From the NCBI RefSeq assembly GCF_016595675.1, contig NZ_JAENJH010000001.1:434001-498000 (forward strand): a stretch of 64,000 bases of DNA, written 5' to 3'. Position 1 is the first letter of the stretch, and every line of letters begins with the position of its first letter. A model generated the notes under the pieces. The model was given only the letters and a program-made list of their open reading frames with translations, searched no databases and was not told the DNA's origin. The DNA is from Prauserella cavernicola (GTDB lineage Bacteria > Actinomycetota > Actinomycetes > Mycobacteriales > Pseudonocardiaceae). This document shows positions 32,729 to 40,967 of this stretch, piece after piece. The position numbers were made by a program, and so were the translations under genes.

Positions 32729-33805
32729 TCAGATCTCGCGCAGCCTGCGGGCGATGTCCTCGGGCAGCGCGTCGGTGATGAAGGCGTCCATCCCGGACTC
32801 CGAGCCGGCGAGGTACTTGAGCTTGTCCGCCGTGCGCCGCACGGAGAACAGCTGCAGGTGCAGGTAGCCCAGCTCCTGCTCGTCGGCGACCGGGCCCTGG
32901 TGCCACGCCGCGATGTAGGGCAGCGGCGCGTCGTAGAGCCGGTCGAAGCGCCGCAGCACATCCAGGTACAGAGCCGCGAAGTCGGACCGCTCGGCCGCGG
33001 TCAGCTCCGGAATGGACCGGACACGGCGTAGCGGGTAGAGATGAACTTCGACCGGCCACCGGGCCGCGGCCGGGACGAACGCGACCCAGTGCTCGGTCTC
33101 GGCGAGCATCCGCACGCCCGCCGCGCGCTCGGCGGCGAGGATGTCGGCGTGCAGGTCGCGTCCCGTGCGCTCACGGTGTGCGCGGGCGACCTCGAACATC
33201 CGGCGCGTCCTCGGGGTGACGAACGGGTAGGCGTAGATCTGGCCGTGCGGGTGCCCCAGCGTCACGCCGATCTCGGCTCCCCTGCTCTCGAAGCAGAACA
33301 CCTGCTCGACACCGTCCAGGGTGGACAGTTCGGCGGTGCGGTCGGCCCACGCGTCCACGACGAGCGTGGCCTGCTCCGTGCTCAGGTCGGCGAAGCGCGC
33401 GTGGTGGTCGCTGGTGAAGCAGACGACCTCGCAGCGGCCGAAGCCCGGCCGTACGGGTACCAGCGGGTGGTCGACGTCTGCCTCGGGCGGGACGGCCGCG
33501 GTGGACAGGCTCGGGAACCGGTTCTCGAAGATCGCCACCGTGTAGCCGGGAGACGGGATCTCGGTCTGGTTGCCCGCGCTGGACGGGCACAGCGGGCAGC
33601 TCTCCACGGGTGGCTGGAACGTGCGGTTCTGCCGATGGGCGGCCATCATCACCCACTCGTCGAGCAGCGGGTCGAGCCGCAGCTGCGAGGTGGTGCTCAC
33701 CGCGGGCAGCGTCCGGGGGTCGCGCTGCGGGTGCACGGCCGCGTCGTCGGTGTCGAAGTACAGCAGCTCGCGGCCGTCGGCCAGCGTGGTGATCGTCCTC
33801 TTCAC
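32729..33805 (-). CDS. galT: Galactose-1-phosphate uridylyltransferase
   Basis: Leloir-pathway enzyme exchanging UMP between UDP-glucose and galactose-1-phosphate. N-terminal RLDPLLDEWVMMAAHRQNRTFQPP and the Cys pair CPLCP (zinc) are present, as are FENRFPSLS, GRCEVVCFTSDHHARFADL, and the active-site HPHGQ in LGHPHGQIYAYPF with the nucleophile His. The C-terminal half carries VEVHLYPLRRV and YIAAWHQGPV. Length 358 is normal. No galK or galE is adjacent, which is unusual; the neighbours are a secreted family-2 glycosidase and a sugar transporter. It is transcribed leftward from a 360-base divergent control region. Confidence 0.95.
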   Translation of the reverse strand: MKRTITTLADGRELLYFDTDDAAVHPQRDPRTLPAVSTTSQLRLDPLLDEWVMMAAHRQNRTFQPPVESCPLCPSSAGNQTEIPSPGYTVAIFENRFPSLSTAAVPPEADVDHPLVPVRPGFGRCEVVCFTSDHHARFADLSTEQATLVVDAWADRTAELSTLDGVEQVFCFESRGAEIGVTLGHPHGQIYAYPFVTPRTRRMFEVARAHRERTGRDLHADILAAERAAGVRMLAETEHWVAFVPAAARWPVEVHLYPLRRVRSIPELTAAERSDFAALYLDVLRRFDRLYDAPLPYIAAWHQGPVADEQELGYLHLQLFSVRRTADKLKYLAGSESGMDAFITDALPEDIARRLREI

Positions 33806-33929
33806 GGGTCACTGCTCCTCGGGCCTGCGGCGCATGAGACGAGCGAACGTGCGGCGCATTCAATCACGAAGCAACAAAAACGAACAGTCAGCATGCCAGA
33901 GCGTTACGCGTCGCGGCGACGAGCAAACG

Positions 33930-33947
33930 AGCGCATGATCATGCGCT
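33930..33947. promoter_or_regulatory. 18-bp perfect palindrome in the galT/GH2 divergent region
   Basis: AGCGCATGATCATGCGCT is fully symmetric and lies about 125 bases upstream of galT and 220 upstream of the glycosidase. It resembles a LacI- or TetR-type operator in size, but no matching regulator gene is adjacent. Confidence 0.55.
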
Positions 33948-34013
33948 GAATGTCCGATAACCGACACGCAGAGTGCGCCTGGTTCCGACCGGATTGGGCG
34001 GTTGGTGTTGAAC

Positions 34014-34043
34014 CTTGCGCGAGTCTGGTTGCAACTGTTGACA
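34014..34043 (+). promoter_or_regulatory. Operator-like block overlapping the GH2 promoter
   Basis: CTTGCGCGA, two bases, CTGGTTG, three bases, CTGTTGACA. The two CTG units are 10 bases apart, one helical turn. The same nine-base lead and spacing recur at 37255-37282 before the sugar transporter. The -35-like TTGACA (34038-34043) is inside the block, so a bound protein would affect transcription. Confidence 0.6.
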
Positions 34044-34165
34044 CCACTCCACAAACTGTGTGAACTGCTTCACACCGGGGTGTGATCCGCGTGAACCACG
34101 GTGCCCCGGACGTTGTGTCGTCGGCGACGACGCCGGCGAGTCCCCCCGAGAAAGGGTGTTCGACT

Positions 34166-36697
34166 GTGCTCCCACTCGCACCACTGACTCGAAGACGCGG
34201 AAGCGGTGCCCCGAAATCGCTGCTCACCGCAGCACTCTCGGCGCTGCTGCTGGCGGCGGTCGCGTCCCCGCCCGCACAGGCCCAGACGTCGACGGACTGG
34301 CAGCCCGGCGAACCGAGGCTCGTCACTCCCTGGACCGAGGACGTCTCGCCGGACAACGCCCTGCCCGAATACCCACGACCGCAGCTGACCCGCAAGGACT
34401 GGCAGAACCTCAACGGAGTCTGGGAGTTCGCGGGCGCCAGCGAGGGCGAGCAACCACCGTTCGGTGAGCAGCTCGACGAACGGATCCTCGTCCCCTACCC
34501 CACCGAGTCCGCACTGTCCGGCATCCAGCGGCACGAGGACTACATGTGGTACCGCCGCACGTTCGAGGTGCCGCGCAACTGGCAGGTGGGCAAGCACAAG
34601 GATCTGCGGATCAACTTCGGCGCCATCGACTACAAGGCCACGGTCTGGGTCAACGGCCAGGAGGTCGCCAACCATCAAGGCGGCTTCGGGGCCTTCAGCG
34701 CCGACGTCACCGACGCGCTGGACGGAAAGGGCGAGCAGGAGATCGTGGTCGGTGTCGAGGACCGCACCGACGCGACGTGGCAACCGGTCGGCAAGCAGCG
34801 CAACGTCCCGGACCGCGGCATCTTCTACGAGGGCGCCTCGGGCATCTGGCAGACGGTGTGGATGGAGCCGGTCGCGCGCTCGCACGTCGAGACGCTGGGC
34901 ATGGAACCCGACATCGACTCCGGCACGCTCGGGCTCACCGTCCACTCGGGCGGCGAGGACGGCAGGCTCACCGTCGAGGCCACGGTCAAGGACGGCAAGC
35001 GCCGGGTCAGCCGCACCAGCGGCGACGCCGACGCGCCGCTGGAGGTCCCGGTACCCGACGCCAAGCTGTGGTCGCCGGACTCACCGTTCCTCTACGACCT
35101 CGACGTCGTGCTCAAGGACCGGGGCCGCGTGGTGGACCGGGTGTCGTCGTACTTCGGCATGCGCGAGATCGGCATGGTCGAGGGCGAGGACGGCAGGCAG
35201 CGGATCACGCTCAACGGCGAGATCACGTTCCTGATGTCCACTCTGGACCAGGGCTACTGGCCGGACGGCATCTTCACGGCGCCGACCGACGAGGCGTTGC
35301 GGTTCGATCTCGAGCAGCACAAGGTGCTCGGGTTCAACACGGTGCGCAAGCACATCAAGACCGAACCGGACCGGTGGTACTACCACGCCGACAAGCTCGG
35401 GTTGCTCGTGTGGCAGGACATGCCCTCGATGAAGACCGGAGGGCGTCCGCCCGCCGACGCGCAGGACCAGTTCGAGAGCGAGCTGCAGGAGCTCGTGGAG
35501 CAGAAGAAGAACTGGACCTCGATCATCGGCTGGGTGCCCTTCAACGAGGGCTGGGGCGAGTGGTCGCAGGAGGCCACCGGCCGCATCGCCGACGAGGTCA
35601 AGGAACAGGACCCGACCCGGTTGGTCAACGCGCACAGCGGGGTCAATTGCTGTGACTCGCTGGGCGACTCGGGCAAGGGCGACGTGATCGACTGGCACGC
35701 CTATCCCGGGCCGGCCACGCCGGTGCCGGACGACACGCGGGTCTCGATCGACGGCGAGCACGGCGGGTACGGGCTCGAGGTCGAGGACCACATGTGGTTC
35801 GGAGAGGGCCATGCCTACGAGATGCGGCCCGACTCGGAGAGCCTGACCGAGGCCTACGTCGAGAACCAGCGGGAGGTGCTCGCGGCGGCCCGCAACTGTG
35901 CGGTCAGCGGCGCGATCTACACGCAGATCACCGACGTCGAGCACGAGGTCAACGGCTTCTTCACCTACGACCGGCAGGTGGAGAAGATGGACTTCGAGCA
36001 GGTCAGGAAGATCAACGAGCAGATCATCCGTGAGGCCGACGGCACCGGTGGAGGCGGAACCGATCCCGGTCCCGGCACACCCGGGCTGGCGGGGGTCAAC
36101 GCCTACAAGTTCAACGAGGGCGAGGGCACCACGGCGGCGGACTCGGTCGGAGGCGCCGATGCCGAGCTCACCGGTGCCGAGTGGACCACCGGTGTGCACG
36201 AGGGTGGACTGTCGTTCGCGGGTGACGGCGAGGCCGACTCCGGTGCCCCGCTGGTCGACACGGCGGGCAGCTACTCGGTGTCGGCGTGGGCGAAGCTCGA
36301 CGAGGCGGGCGACGGGTTCCAGACCGTCGTCAGCCAGGACACCGGCGCCAACAGCGCGTTCTTCCTGCAGTACTCCGGGCAGGACGAGCGCTGGGCGATG
36401 AGCTTCGTGGGTCTGCGGACCCTCTCGCCCGAGAAGCCGGAACCGGGCCGCTGGTACCACCTCACCGGCGTGCGCGACGCGCAGGCAGGCACGGTGGAGC
36501 TGTTCGTCGACGGCGAGAAGGTCGACGAGCAGGGCGCCTGCGGCGCGGCGGAGTCCACGGGCAACACCGTGATCGGCCGTGCCCAGTACGGCGGTAACGA
36601 GGTCGACCACCTGCGCGGCGACGTCGACGACGTGCGCGTGTTCGACAGGGCGCTCTCCGAGGACGAGATCGCCGAACTCGCCACCGCAGGCGAGTGA
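34166..36697 (+). CDS. Secreted glycoside hydrolase family 2 with C-terminal LamG-like domain
   Basis: Extracellular beta-glycosidase of 843 residues. A signal peptide with a basic start (PLTRRRGSGAPKSLL) and hydrophobic core ends near PAQAQ. GH2 sugar-binding domain with YPTESALSGI and EDYMWYRRTFEVP, an Ig-like domain, then the TIM barrel with RKHIKTEPDRWYYHADKLGLLVWQDMPS. The acid/base Glu is in WVPFNEGWGEWS and the likely nucleophile Glu in SIDGEHGGYG. A Gly/Pro linker (GGGGTDPGPGTPG) joins a LamG/concanavalin-like domain of ~190 residues. GTG at 34166 has GAGAAAGGG upstream. Beta-galactosidase fits the neighbours, but beta-mannosidase or glucuronidase are possible. It probably releases sugar for the transporter downstream. 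Confidence 0.9.
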   Translation: MLPLAPLTRRRGSGAPKSLLTAALSALLLAAVASPPAQAQTSTDWQPGEPRLVTPWTEDVSPDNALPEYPRPQLTRKDWQNLNGVWEFAGASEGEQPPFGEQLDERILVPYPTESALSGIQRHEDYMWYRRTFEVPRNWQVGKHKDLRINFGAIDYKATVWVNGQEVANHQGGFGAFSADVTDALDGKGEQEIVVGVEDRTDATWQPVGKQRNVPDRGIFYEGASGIWQTVWMEPVARSHVETLGMEPDIDSGTLGLTVHSGGEDGRLTVEATVKDGKRRVSRTSGDADAPLEVPVPDAKLWSPDSPFLYDLDVVLKDRGRVVDRVSSYFGMREIGMVEGEDGRQRITLNGEITFLMSTLDQGYWPDGIFTAPTDEALRFDLEQHKVLGFNTVRKHIKTEPDRWYYHADKLGLLVWQDMPSMKTGGRPPADAQDQFESELQELVEQKKNWTSIIGWVPFNEGWGEWSQEATGRIADEVKEQDPTRLVNAHSGVNCCDSLGDSGKGDVIDWHAYPGPATPVPDDTRVSIDGEHGGYGLEVEDHMWFGEGHAYEMRPDSESLTEAYVENQREVLAAARNCAVSGAIYTQITDVEHEVNGFFTYDRQVEKMDFEQVRKINEQIIREADGTGGGGTDPGPGTPGLAGVNAYKFNEGEGTTAADSVGGADAELTGAEWTTGVHEGGLSFAGDGEADSGAPLVDTAGSYSVSAWAKLDEAGDGFQTVVSQDTGANSAFFLQYSGQDERWAMSFVGLRTLSPEKPEPGRWYHLTGVRDAQAGTVELFVDGEKVDEQGACGAAESTGNTVIGRAQYGGNEVDHLRGDVDDVRVFDRALSEDEIAELATAGE

Positions 36698-36702
36698 TCG
36701 AC

Positions 36703-36738
36703 TCCCTGGGCGGGGCCGCACGCGGGCCCGCCCAGGGA
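36703..36738 (+). terminator. Hairpin terminator after the GH2 gene
   Basis: A 17-bp stem with one mismatch: TCCCTGGGCGGGGCCGC (36703-36719) against GCGGGCCCGCCCAGGGA (36722-36738), immediately after the stop codon. The nominal two-base loop would open to four or more. It is followed by a pyrimidine-rich run rather than a clean U-tract. Confidence 0.75.
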
Positions 36739-36770
36739 TCTCCCTCCCCCACCCCACCCGGAGTGCCAGG

Positions 36771-37220
36771 ATGCGTTCTCCGCCGCGTCGCCTGTTCACC
36801 GTCGGCGTGCCGCTGACCCTGCCGGCCACCCGGCGACGGGTAGCGGGTGCGGACCCGTCGTCCGCGGCGGTGCTCGCCGCTCCGGTCGCGGGGACGTCCG
36901 ACGACGTGGCCGTGGCGGTGGAGCCGCGCTCGTTCTCGGGTGGCGCTCGCGGGGACGGCGTGTTCTTCGGTCTCGCCCGAGGCCCCCGGGACCTCGCGCC
37001 GAGCCGGTACGACCACCGCCACGCGGCCCCCGGCGTGGACGTGCGTGTTGACGGGCAGGGCCAGTGCGACGACGGGACGGGCGGTGGCCGCGCCTCCACC
37101 GGGTGGGCCGAACGGGATGGGCGGTGGCACCGGTTGCGCGCGCCCACGCCTCGTGAGGTCTCAGGGGCCGGGAGTCCCGCCGTCGGCGTTCGGCTGACCG
37201 TGCTGGGAGGCGCCGATTGA
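36771..37220 (+). CDS. Hypothetical protein
   Basis: A 149-residue frame with strong third-position GC and a possible ribosome site (GGAG) before its ATG. The sequence starts with a basic, mildly hydrophobic segment (RSPPRRLFTVGVPLTL) that is too weak to call a signal peptide. The middle part VAVAVEPRSFSGGARGDGVFFGLARG ... YDHRHAAPGVDVRVDGQ ... GWAERDGRWHRL has a beta-rich character. I do not recognise the family. It sits alone between the GH2 terminator and the transporter promoter, and could be a decayed carbohydrate-active domain or a real small protein. Confidence 0.45.
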   Translation: MRSPPRRLFTVGVPLTLPATRRRVAGADPSSAAVLAAPVAGTSDDVAVAVEPRSFSGGARGDGVFFGLARGPRDLAPSRYDHRHAAPGVDVRVDGQGQCDDGTGGGRASTGWAERDGRWHRLRAPTPREVSGAGSPAVGVRLTVLGGAD

Positions 37221-37245
37221 CATCCGGTTGTTGCTGTTCCTTGAT

Positions 37246-37282
37246 GATTCGAATCTTGCGCGAAACTGTTTGATCCTGGTTG
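37246..37282 (+). promoter_or_regulatory. Operator-like block before the sugar ABC transporter
   Basis: A GATTCGAATC palindrome (37246-37255) runs into CTTGCGCGA (37255-37263), two bases, CTGTTTG (37266-37272), three bases, CTGGTTG (37276-37282). The lead, spacing and 10-base period match 34014-34041 before the glycosidase. The stretch CTGTTTGATCCTG (37266-37278) matches 11 of 13 bases of the repeat upstream of the deoR gene. It lies 40 bases before the start codon. Confidence 0.65.
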
Positions 37283-37321
37283 ATTGTTCCGGTTGGGGCC
37301 TGGGTGAACAAAGGAGTTCTC

Positions 37322-38404
37322 ATGACACGCTCGTCTTTCCCGCGCTCGTGGCGCGTGCTCGCCTCCGCCGCCGTGCTCGGCGCGGCACTCGCCGGGTGCA
37401 CCAACCCCGGCGACGATCAGTCGGGGTCCAGTCCCTCCGCGCAGGGCGGCGGTGACGACCAGGTCGTGAAGGAGAGCTCCGGCGAGGGCTGCACGCTCGA
37501 GGCCTACGGCGCCGAGAAGCTGGACCTGACCGACGCCGTGGTCGGCTTCTCGCAGTCGGAACCCGACACCGCGGCGTTCCGTGCCGCCGAGACCAAGTCG
37601 ATCCGCGACGCCGCCACCGAGGCCGGGGTCAAGGACCTGCTCGTCACCAACGCCAACAACGAGCTGCCCAAGCAGATCGCCGACATCCAGAACATGCTCA
37701 GCCAGGGCGCCGACTTCCTGATCGTGGCTCCGGTGAACTCCGACGGGCTCGACCCGGCACTCACCGCGGCCAAGAACGCCGGTGTGCCGGTGCTGACCGT
37801 CGACCGCAAGGTCACCAACACGCACTGCGAGGACTACGTCGCCTTCCTCGGCTCCGACTTCCGCGACCAGGGCAAGCGGGCGGCCGACGCGCTGAACACC
37901 GTCACCGAGGGCGAGGCGAAGGTCGCGGTGCTGCTCGGGGCGTCGGGCAACAACGTCACCGACGACCGCAACGCCGGCTTCAAGGAGCAGGTGCAGGCGG
38001 AGTACCCGGGCCTGGAGATCGTGGCCGAGCAGACCGCCAACTTCGCCCGCGACGAGGGCCAGGCCGTGGCCGAGCAGCTGCTGCAGTCCAACCCGGACAT
38101 CTCCGCGATCTACGCGCACAACGACGAGATGGCGCTCGGCGCGGTCACCGCGGTACAGGCGGCGGGTCTGCAGCCGGGTGAGGACGTCAAGATCGTCTCG
38201 ATCGACGGCACCCGCAACGCCGTGCAGGCGATCGTCGACGGCCAGATCAACGCCGTGATCGAGTCCAATCCCCGCTTCGGTCCGCTCGCGTTCGACACGG
38301 CGCAGAAGTTCTACGCGGGTGAGGAGATCGCGGAGGACGTGATCATCTCGGACGACGAGTACAACCGGGACAACGCCGAGGCCAACCTCGGCAAGGCCTT
38401 CTAG
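37322..38404 (+). CDS. Sugar ABC transporter substrate-binding lipoprotein (YtfQ/RbsB-like)
   Basis: Membrane-anchored sugar-binding protein of 360 residues. The lipoprotein signal ends at AALAGC (lipobox LAGC). A Ser/Gly/Asp spacer leads to a Peripla_BP_4 fold: VVGFSQSEPDTAAFRAAETKSIRDAA, NELPKQIADIQNMLSQGADFLIVAPVNSDGLDPAL, VPVLTVDRKVTN, then YAHNDEMALGAVTAVQAAG and IVSIDGTRNAVQAIVDGQINAVIESNPRFGPLAFDTAQKF. The opening GFSQSE and the NNELPKQI segment are like E. coli YtfQ, a galactofuranose-binding protein. AAAGGAG precedes the ATG at 37322. First of four transporter genes. Confidence 0.92.
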   Translation: MTRSSFPRSWRVLASAAVLGAALAGCTNPGDDQSGSSPSAQGGGDDQVVKESSGEGCTLEAYGAEKLDLTDAVVGFSQSEPDTAAFRAAETKSIRDAATEAGVKDLLVTNANNELPKQIADIQNMLSQGADFLIVAPVNSDGLDPALTAAKNAGVPVLTVDRKVTNTHCEDYVAFLGSDFRDQGKRAADALNTVTEGEAKVAVLLGASGNNVTDDRNAGFKEQVQAEYPGLEIVAEQTANFARDEGQAVAEQLLQSNPDISAIYAHNDEMALGAVTAVQAAGLQPGEDVKIVSIDGTRNAVQAIVDGQINAVIESNPRFGPLAFDTAQKFYAGEEIAEDVIISDDEYNRDNAEANLGKAF

Positions 38405-38413
38405 GAGACGGAC

Positions 38414-39991
38414 GTGACGGCGACCCCTGCCGGCACGGCGCGACCGTCGCCCGCCGGTACCGCGCCCGTGCTCGAGACCGAGGGGCTGAGCAAGTCCTTC
38501 GGTCCCGTGCGCGCGCTGCGGGCGGTGGACTTCGCGCTGCGCCCCGGCGAGATCCACGCGCTGGTCGGCGAGAACGGTGCCGGCAAGTCCACGCTCATCA
38601 AGCTGCTGACCGGTGTGCACCGGCCCGACGCGGGCACGATCCGCTTCGCCGGGGACGAGGTGGCCTTCTACCGGCCCGCCGACGCCCAGCGGGCCGGGAT
38701 CTCCACGGTGTACCAGGAGATCAACCTGGTGCCGCTGCTGTCGGTGGCGCGCAACGTGTTCCTCGGCCGCGAACCCCGCACCCGGCTCGGGCTGATCGAC
38801 ACCGCGGCGATGAACCGGGCGGCCGCGGAGCTGGTCGGCTCGCTCGGCGTCGACGTGGACGTGACGGCCGATCTGGGCAGGCTCGGTCTCGGTGTGCAGC
38901 AGATGGTGGCGCTGGCCAGGGCGATGTCGGTGGAGTCCCGGGTGGTGATCATGGACGAGCCGACGTCGTCGCTGGAGTCGCGCGAGGTGACCACGTTGTT
39001 CGGCGTGGCCCGCACCCTGCGCGAGCGCGGGGTCGGGCTGGTGTTCGTGTCACACCGGCTCGACGAGCTGTGGGAGCTGTGCGACCGGGTCACGGTGCTG
39101 CGCGACGGCAGCCACGTCCACACGGGACCGATGGCCGGACTCGACCGGGTGAGCCTGGTGGCCACGATGCTGGGCCGCGAGGTCACCGAGGTGGTCCGCG
39201 AGGGCGCGACCGGGTTCGGTGACACGCACCGCCAGTCCGGTGAGCCGGTGCTCGCGGTCAGCGGCGTAGACGTGCGGCACCGGCTGCGGGACGTGGGCCT
39301 GAGTGTGCGGCCGGGCGAGGTCGTCGGGCTCGGGGGCCTGCTCGGTTCCGGTCGCAGCGAGACCGTCAAGGCCGTGTACGGCGCCCTGCCGGTGCGTGCT
39401 GGTTCGGTGCGGGTCGGCGGCCGGGTGGTGCGGGCCAACTCGGTGCGCCACGCCCTGCGCGCGGGGATCGCGTTGCTGTCGGAGGACCGCAAGGCGGAGG
39501 GCATCGTGCCGGACCTGTCGGTGCGCGACAACATCGCGCTGGCGGTGCTGCCGAAGTTCTCGCGCGGCGGGCTGGTGTCGGAACGGCGCATCGACGCGCT
39601 GGTGGACACGTTCATCGACCGGCTGCGGATCAAGGCCGCGAGCCCGGCGCAGAAGGTGCGGGAGCTCTCGGGCGGCAACCAGCAGAAGGTGCTCATGGCG
39701 CGCTGGTTGTGCACCGAGCCCAAGGTGTTCCTGCTCGACGAGCCGACGCGCGGCATCGACGTGGGCGCCAAGGCCGAGGTGCAGGCGCTGATCGACGACC
39801 TGGCCGGGCACGGGCTCGCCGTGGTGCTGATCTCGAGCGAGCTGGACGAGCTGGTGGAGGGCGCAGACCGGATCCTGGTGCTGCACGACGGCTCCGTCGC
39901 GCGCGAGCTCACCGGGGAGCACAAGACCACGCGGGAGCTGCTCGCCGCGCTCGCGGGTGGCGCGGAGCGGACGGAGCAGGTCGATGAGTGA
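38414..39991 (+). CDS. Sugar ABC transporter ATP-binding protein (duplicated, YtfR/RbsA-like)
   Basis: Cytosolic tandem ATPase of 525 residues. First half: Walker A GENGAGKSTLIK, Q-loop YQEINLVPLLSV, degenerate signature LGVQQMVALARAM, Walker B VVIMDEPTSSL. Second half: non-canonical Walker A GLLGSGRSET, signature LSGGNQQKVLMARWL, Walker B VFLLDEPTRGID. This asymmetry, with a defective P-loop in the second half, is normal for the ribose/galactose class. The start is GTG, 9 bases after the binding-protein gene. The 3' end overlaps the first permease by 8 bases. Confidence 0.94.
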   Translation: MTATPAGTARPSPAGTAPVLETEGLSKSFGPVRALRAVDFALRPGEIHALVGENGAGKSTLIKLLTGVHRPDAGTIRFAGDEVAFYRPADAQRAGISTVYQEINLVPLLSVARNVFLGREPRTRLGLIDTAAMNRAAAELVGSLGVDVDVTADLGRLGLGVQQMVALARAMSVESRVVIMDEPTSSLESREVTTLFGVARTLRERGVGLVFVSHRLDELWELCDRVTVLRDGSHVHTGPMAGLDRVSLVATMLGREVTEVVREGATGFGDTHRQSGEPVLAVSGVDVRHRLRDVGLSVRPGEVVGLGGLLGSGRSETVKAVYGALPVRAGSVRVGGRVVRANSVRHALRAGIALLSEDRKAEGIVPDLSVRDNIALAVLPKFSRGGLVSERRIDALVDTFIDRLRIKAASPAQKVRELSGGNQQKVLMARWLCTEPKVFLLDEPTRGIDVGAKAEVQALIDDLAGHGLAVVLISSELDELVEGADRILVLHDGSVARELTGEHKTTRELLAALAGGAERTEQVDE

Positions 39992-40967
39992 GGGCACGCG
40001 GGACACCGCCGCGCCGCCGGAGCCGCGCGCGGGCAGGCGCCCCGACGCCGACTGGATCCGCCGCAACGGCGTCTATGTGGCGCTGGCCCTGCTGGTGCTG
40101 ATCAACGTGGTGGCCACGGACAACTTCGTCAGCGAGAACACACTGCGACTGCAGTTGATCCAGGTGACGCCGGTGCTCATCGTCGCGCTCGGGATGGCGC
40201 TGGTGATCGGCACCGAGGGCATCGACCTCTCCGTGGGCGCGGTGATGGCGATCGCGGCGGCGCTGGTCCCGCTCTACATCGGCTACGGAACCGGGTTCGC
40301 GCTCGGGATCTCGGTGCTCGCGGGCGCGCTGTGCGGACTGCTGGCCGGGGTGCTGGTCGGCAAGGTCGGGGTGCAACCGATCATCGCGACGCTGGGCATC
40401 ATGGTGGCGGGCCGCGGGCTCGCGAACCTCTTCGGCGGCGAGATCAAGAGCATCCGCGATCCCGGATTCGTCGAGCTCGGCTCCGGCACCGTGTTCGGCA
40501 TTCCCTACGTGGTGCTGATCGCGGCGGCCGTGGCGGCGCTGGTGTGGTTCCTGGTGCGGCGTTCGACCTACGGGCGTCAGCTGGTGGCCATCGGCGGCAA
40601 CAAGCGCGCCGCCGAACTCGCGGGCCTGCCGGTGCGGCGCGTTCTCATCACCACCTACGTCGTGTGCGGGCTGCTGGCGGCGCTCGCGGGGGTGCTGCTC
40701 GCCGCACGTTCACAGGCCAGCGATCCCACCAAGATCGGCCTGCTCGTGGAGCTTTCGGCGATCACCGCGGTGGTGATCGGCGGGACCCCGCTGTCGGGCG
40801 GGCAGGTGCGCATCATGGGCACGATCGCGGGCGCGCTGTTGATGCAGCTGATCACCGCGACGCTGATCTTCCACGACATCCCCGACTCGACGGCGCAGAT
40901 CGCGCAGGCGGTGATCGTCGTCGCGGCGGTGTACGTGCAGCTGGGACGCAGGAGGGCACGACGATGA
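39984..40967 (+). CDS. Sugar ABC transporter permease 1 (YtfT/RbsC-like)
   Basis: Inner-membrane permease of 327 residues with 8-10 hydrophobic helices. Family hallmarks are ALGMALVIGTEGIDLSVGAVMAIAAA and VVIGGTPLSGGQVRIMGTIAGAL, plus GGNKRAAELAGLPVRRVLITTYVVCGLLAALAGVLLAARSQ. It overlaps the ATPase gene and the second permease gene (ATGA). Two distinct permeases with one duplicated ATPase is the YtfQRT-YjfF arrangement. Most ribose-type systems have a single permease. Confidence 0.93.
   Translation: MSEGTRDTAAPPEPRAGRRPDADWIRRNGVYVALALLVLINVVATDNFVSENTLRLQLIQVTPVLIVALGMALVIGTEGIDLSVGAVMAIAAALVPLYIGYGTGFALGISVLAGALCGLLAGVLVGKVGVQPIIATLGIMVAGRGLANLFGGEIKSIRDPGFVELGSGTVFGIPYVVLIAAAVAALVWFLVRRSTYGRQLVAIGGNKRAAELAGLPVRRVLITTYVVCGLLAALAGVLLAARSQASDPTKIGLLVELSAITAVVIGGTPLSGGQVRIMGTIAGALLMQLITATLIFHDIPDSTAQIAQAVIVVAAVYVQLGRRRARR

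Larger units (their letters stand above)
33806..34165. promoter_or_regulatory. Divergent control region between galT and the GH2 gene
   Basis: This 360-base gene-free stretch is less GC-rich than its surroundings. It holds a 10-base-periodic tract read toward galT (CTGTTCGTTTTTG on the minus strand at 33875-33887, then GTTGCTTCG). It also holds an 18-bp perfect palindrome AGCGCATGATCATGCGCT (33930-33947), and the block CTTGCGCGA-N2-CTGGTTG-N3-CTGTTGA (34014-34041) read toward the glycosidase. TTGACA at 34038-34043 is a consensus -35 element overlapping that block. GAGAAAGGG at 34148-34156 is the ribosome site for the GTG at 34166. Confidence 0.65.

Noticed and set aside
35081-38620. A minus-strand open frame of nearly 1200 residues opposite the GH2 and binding-protein genes
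   Set aside because: High-GC antisense artefact: no domain, and it crosses two well-supported genes, a terminator and a promoter on the plus strand.
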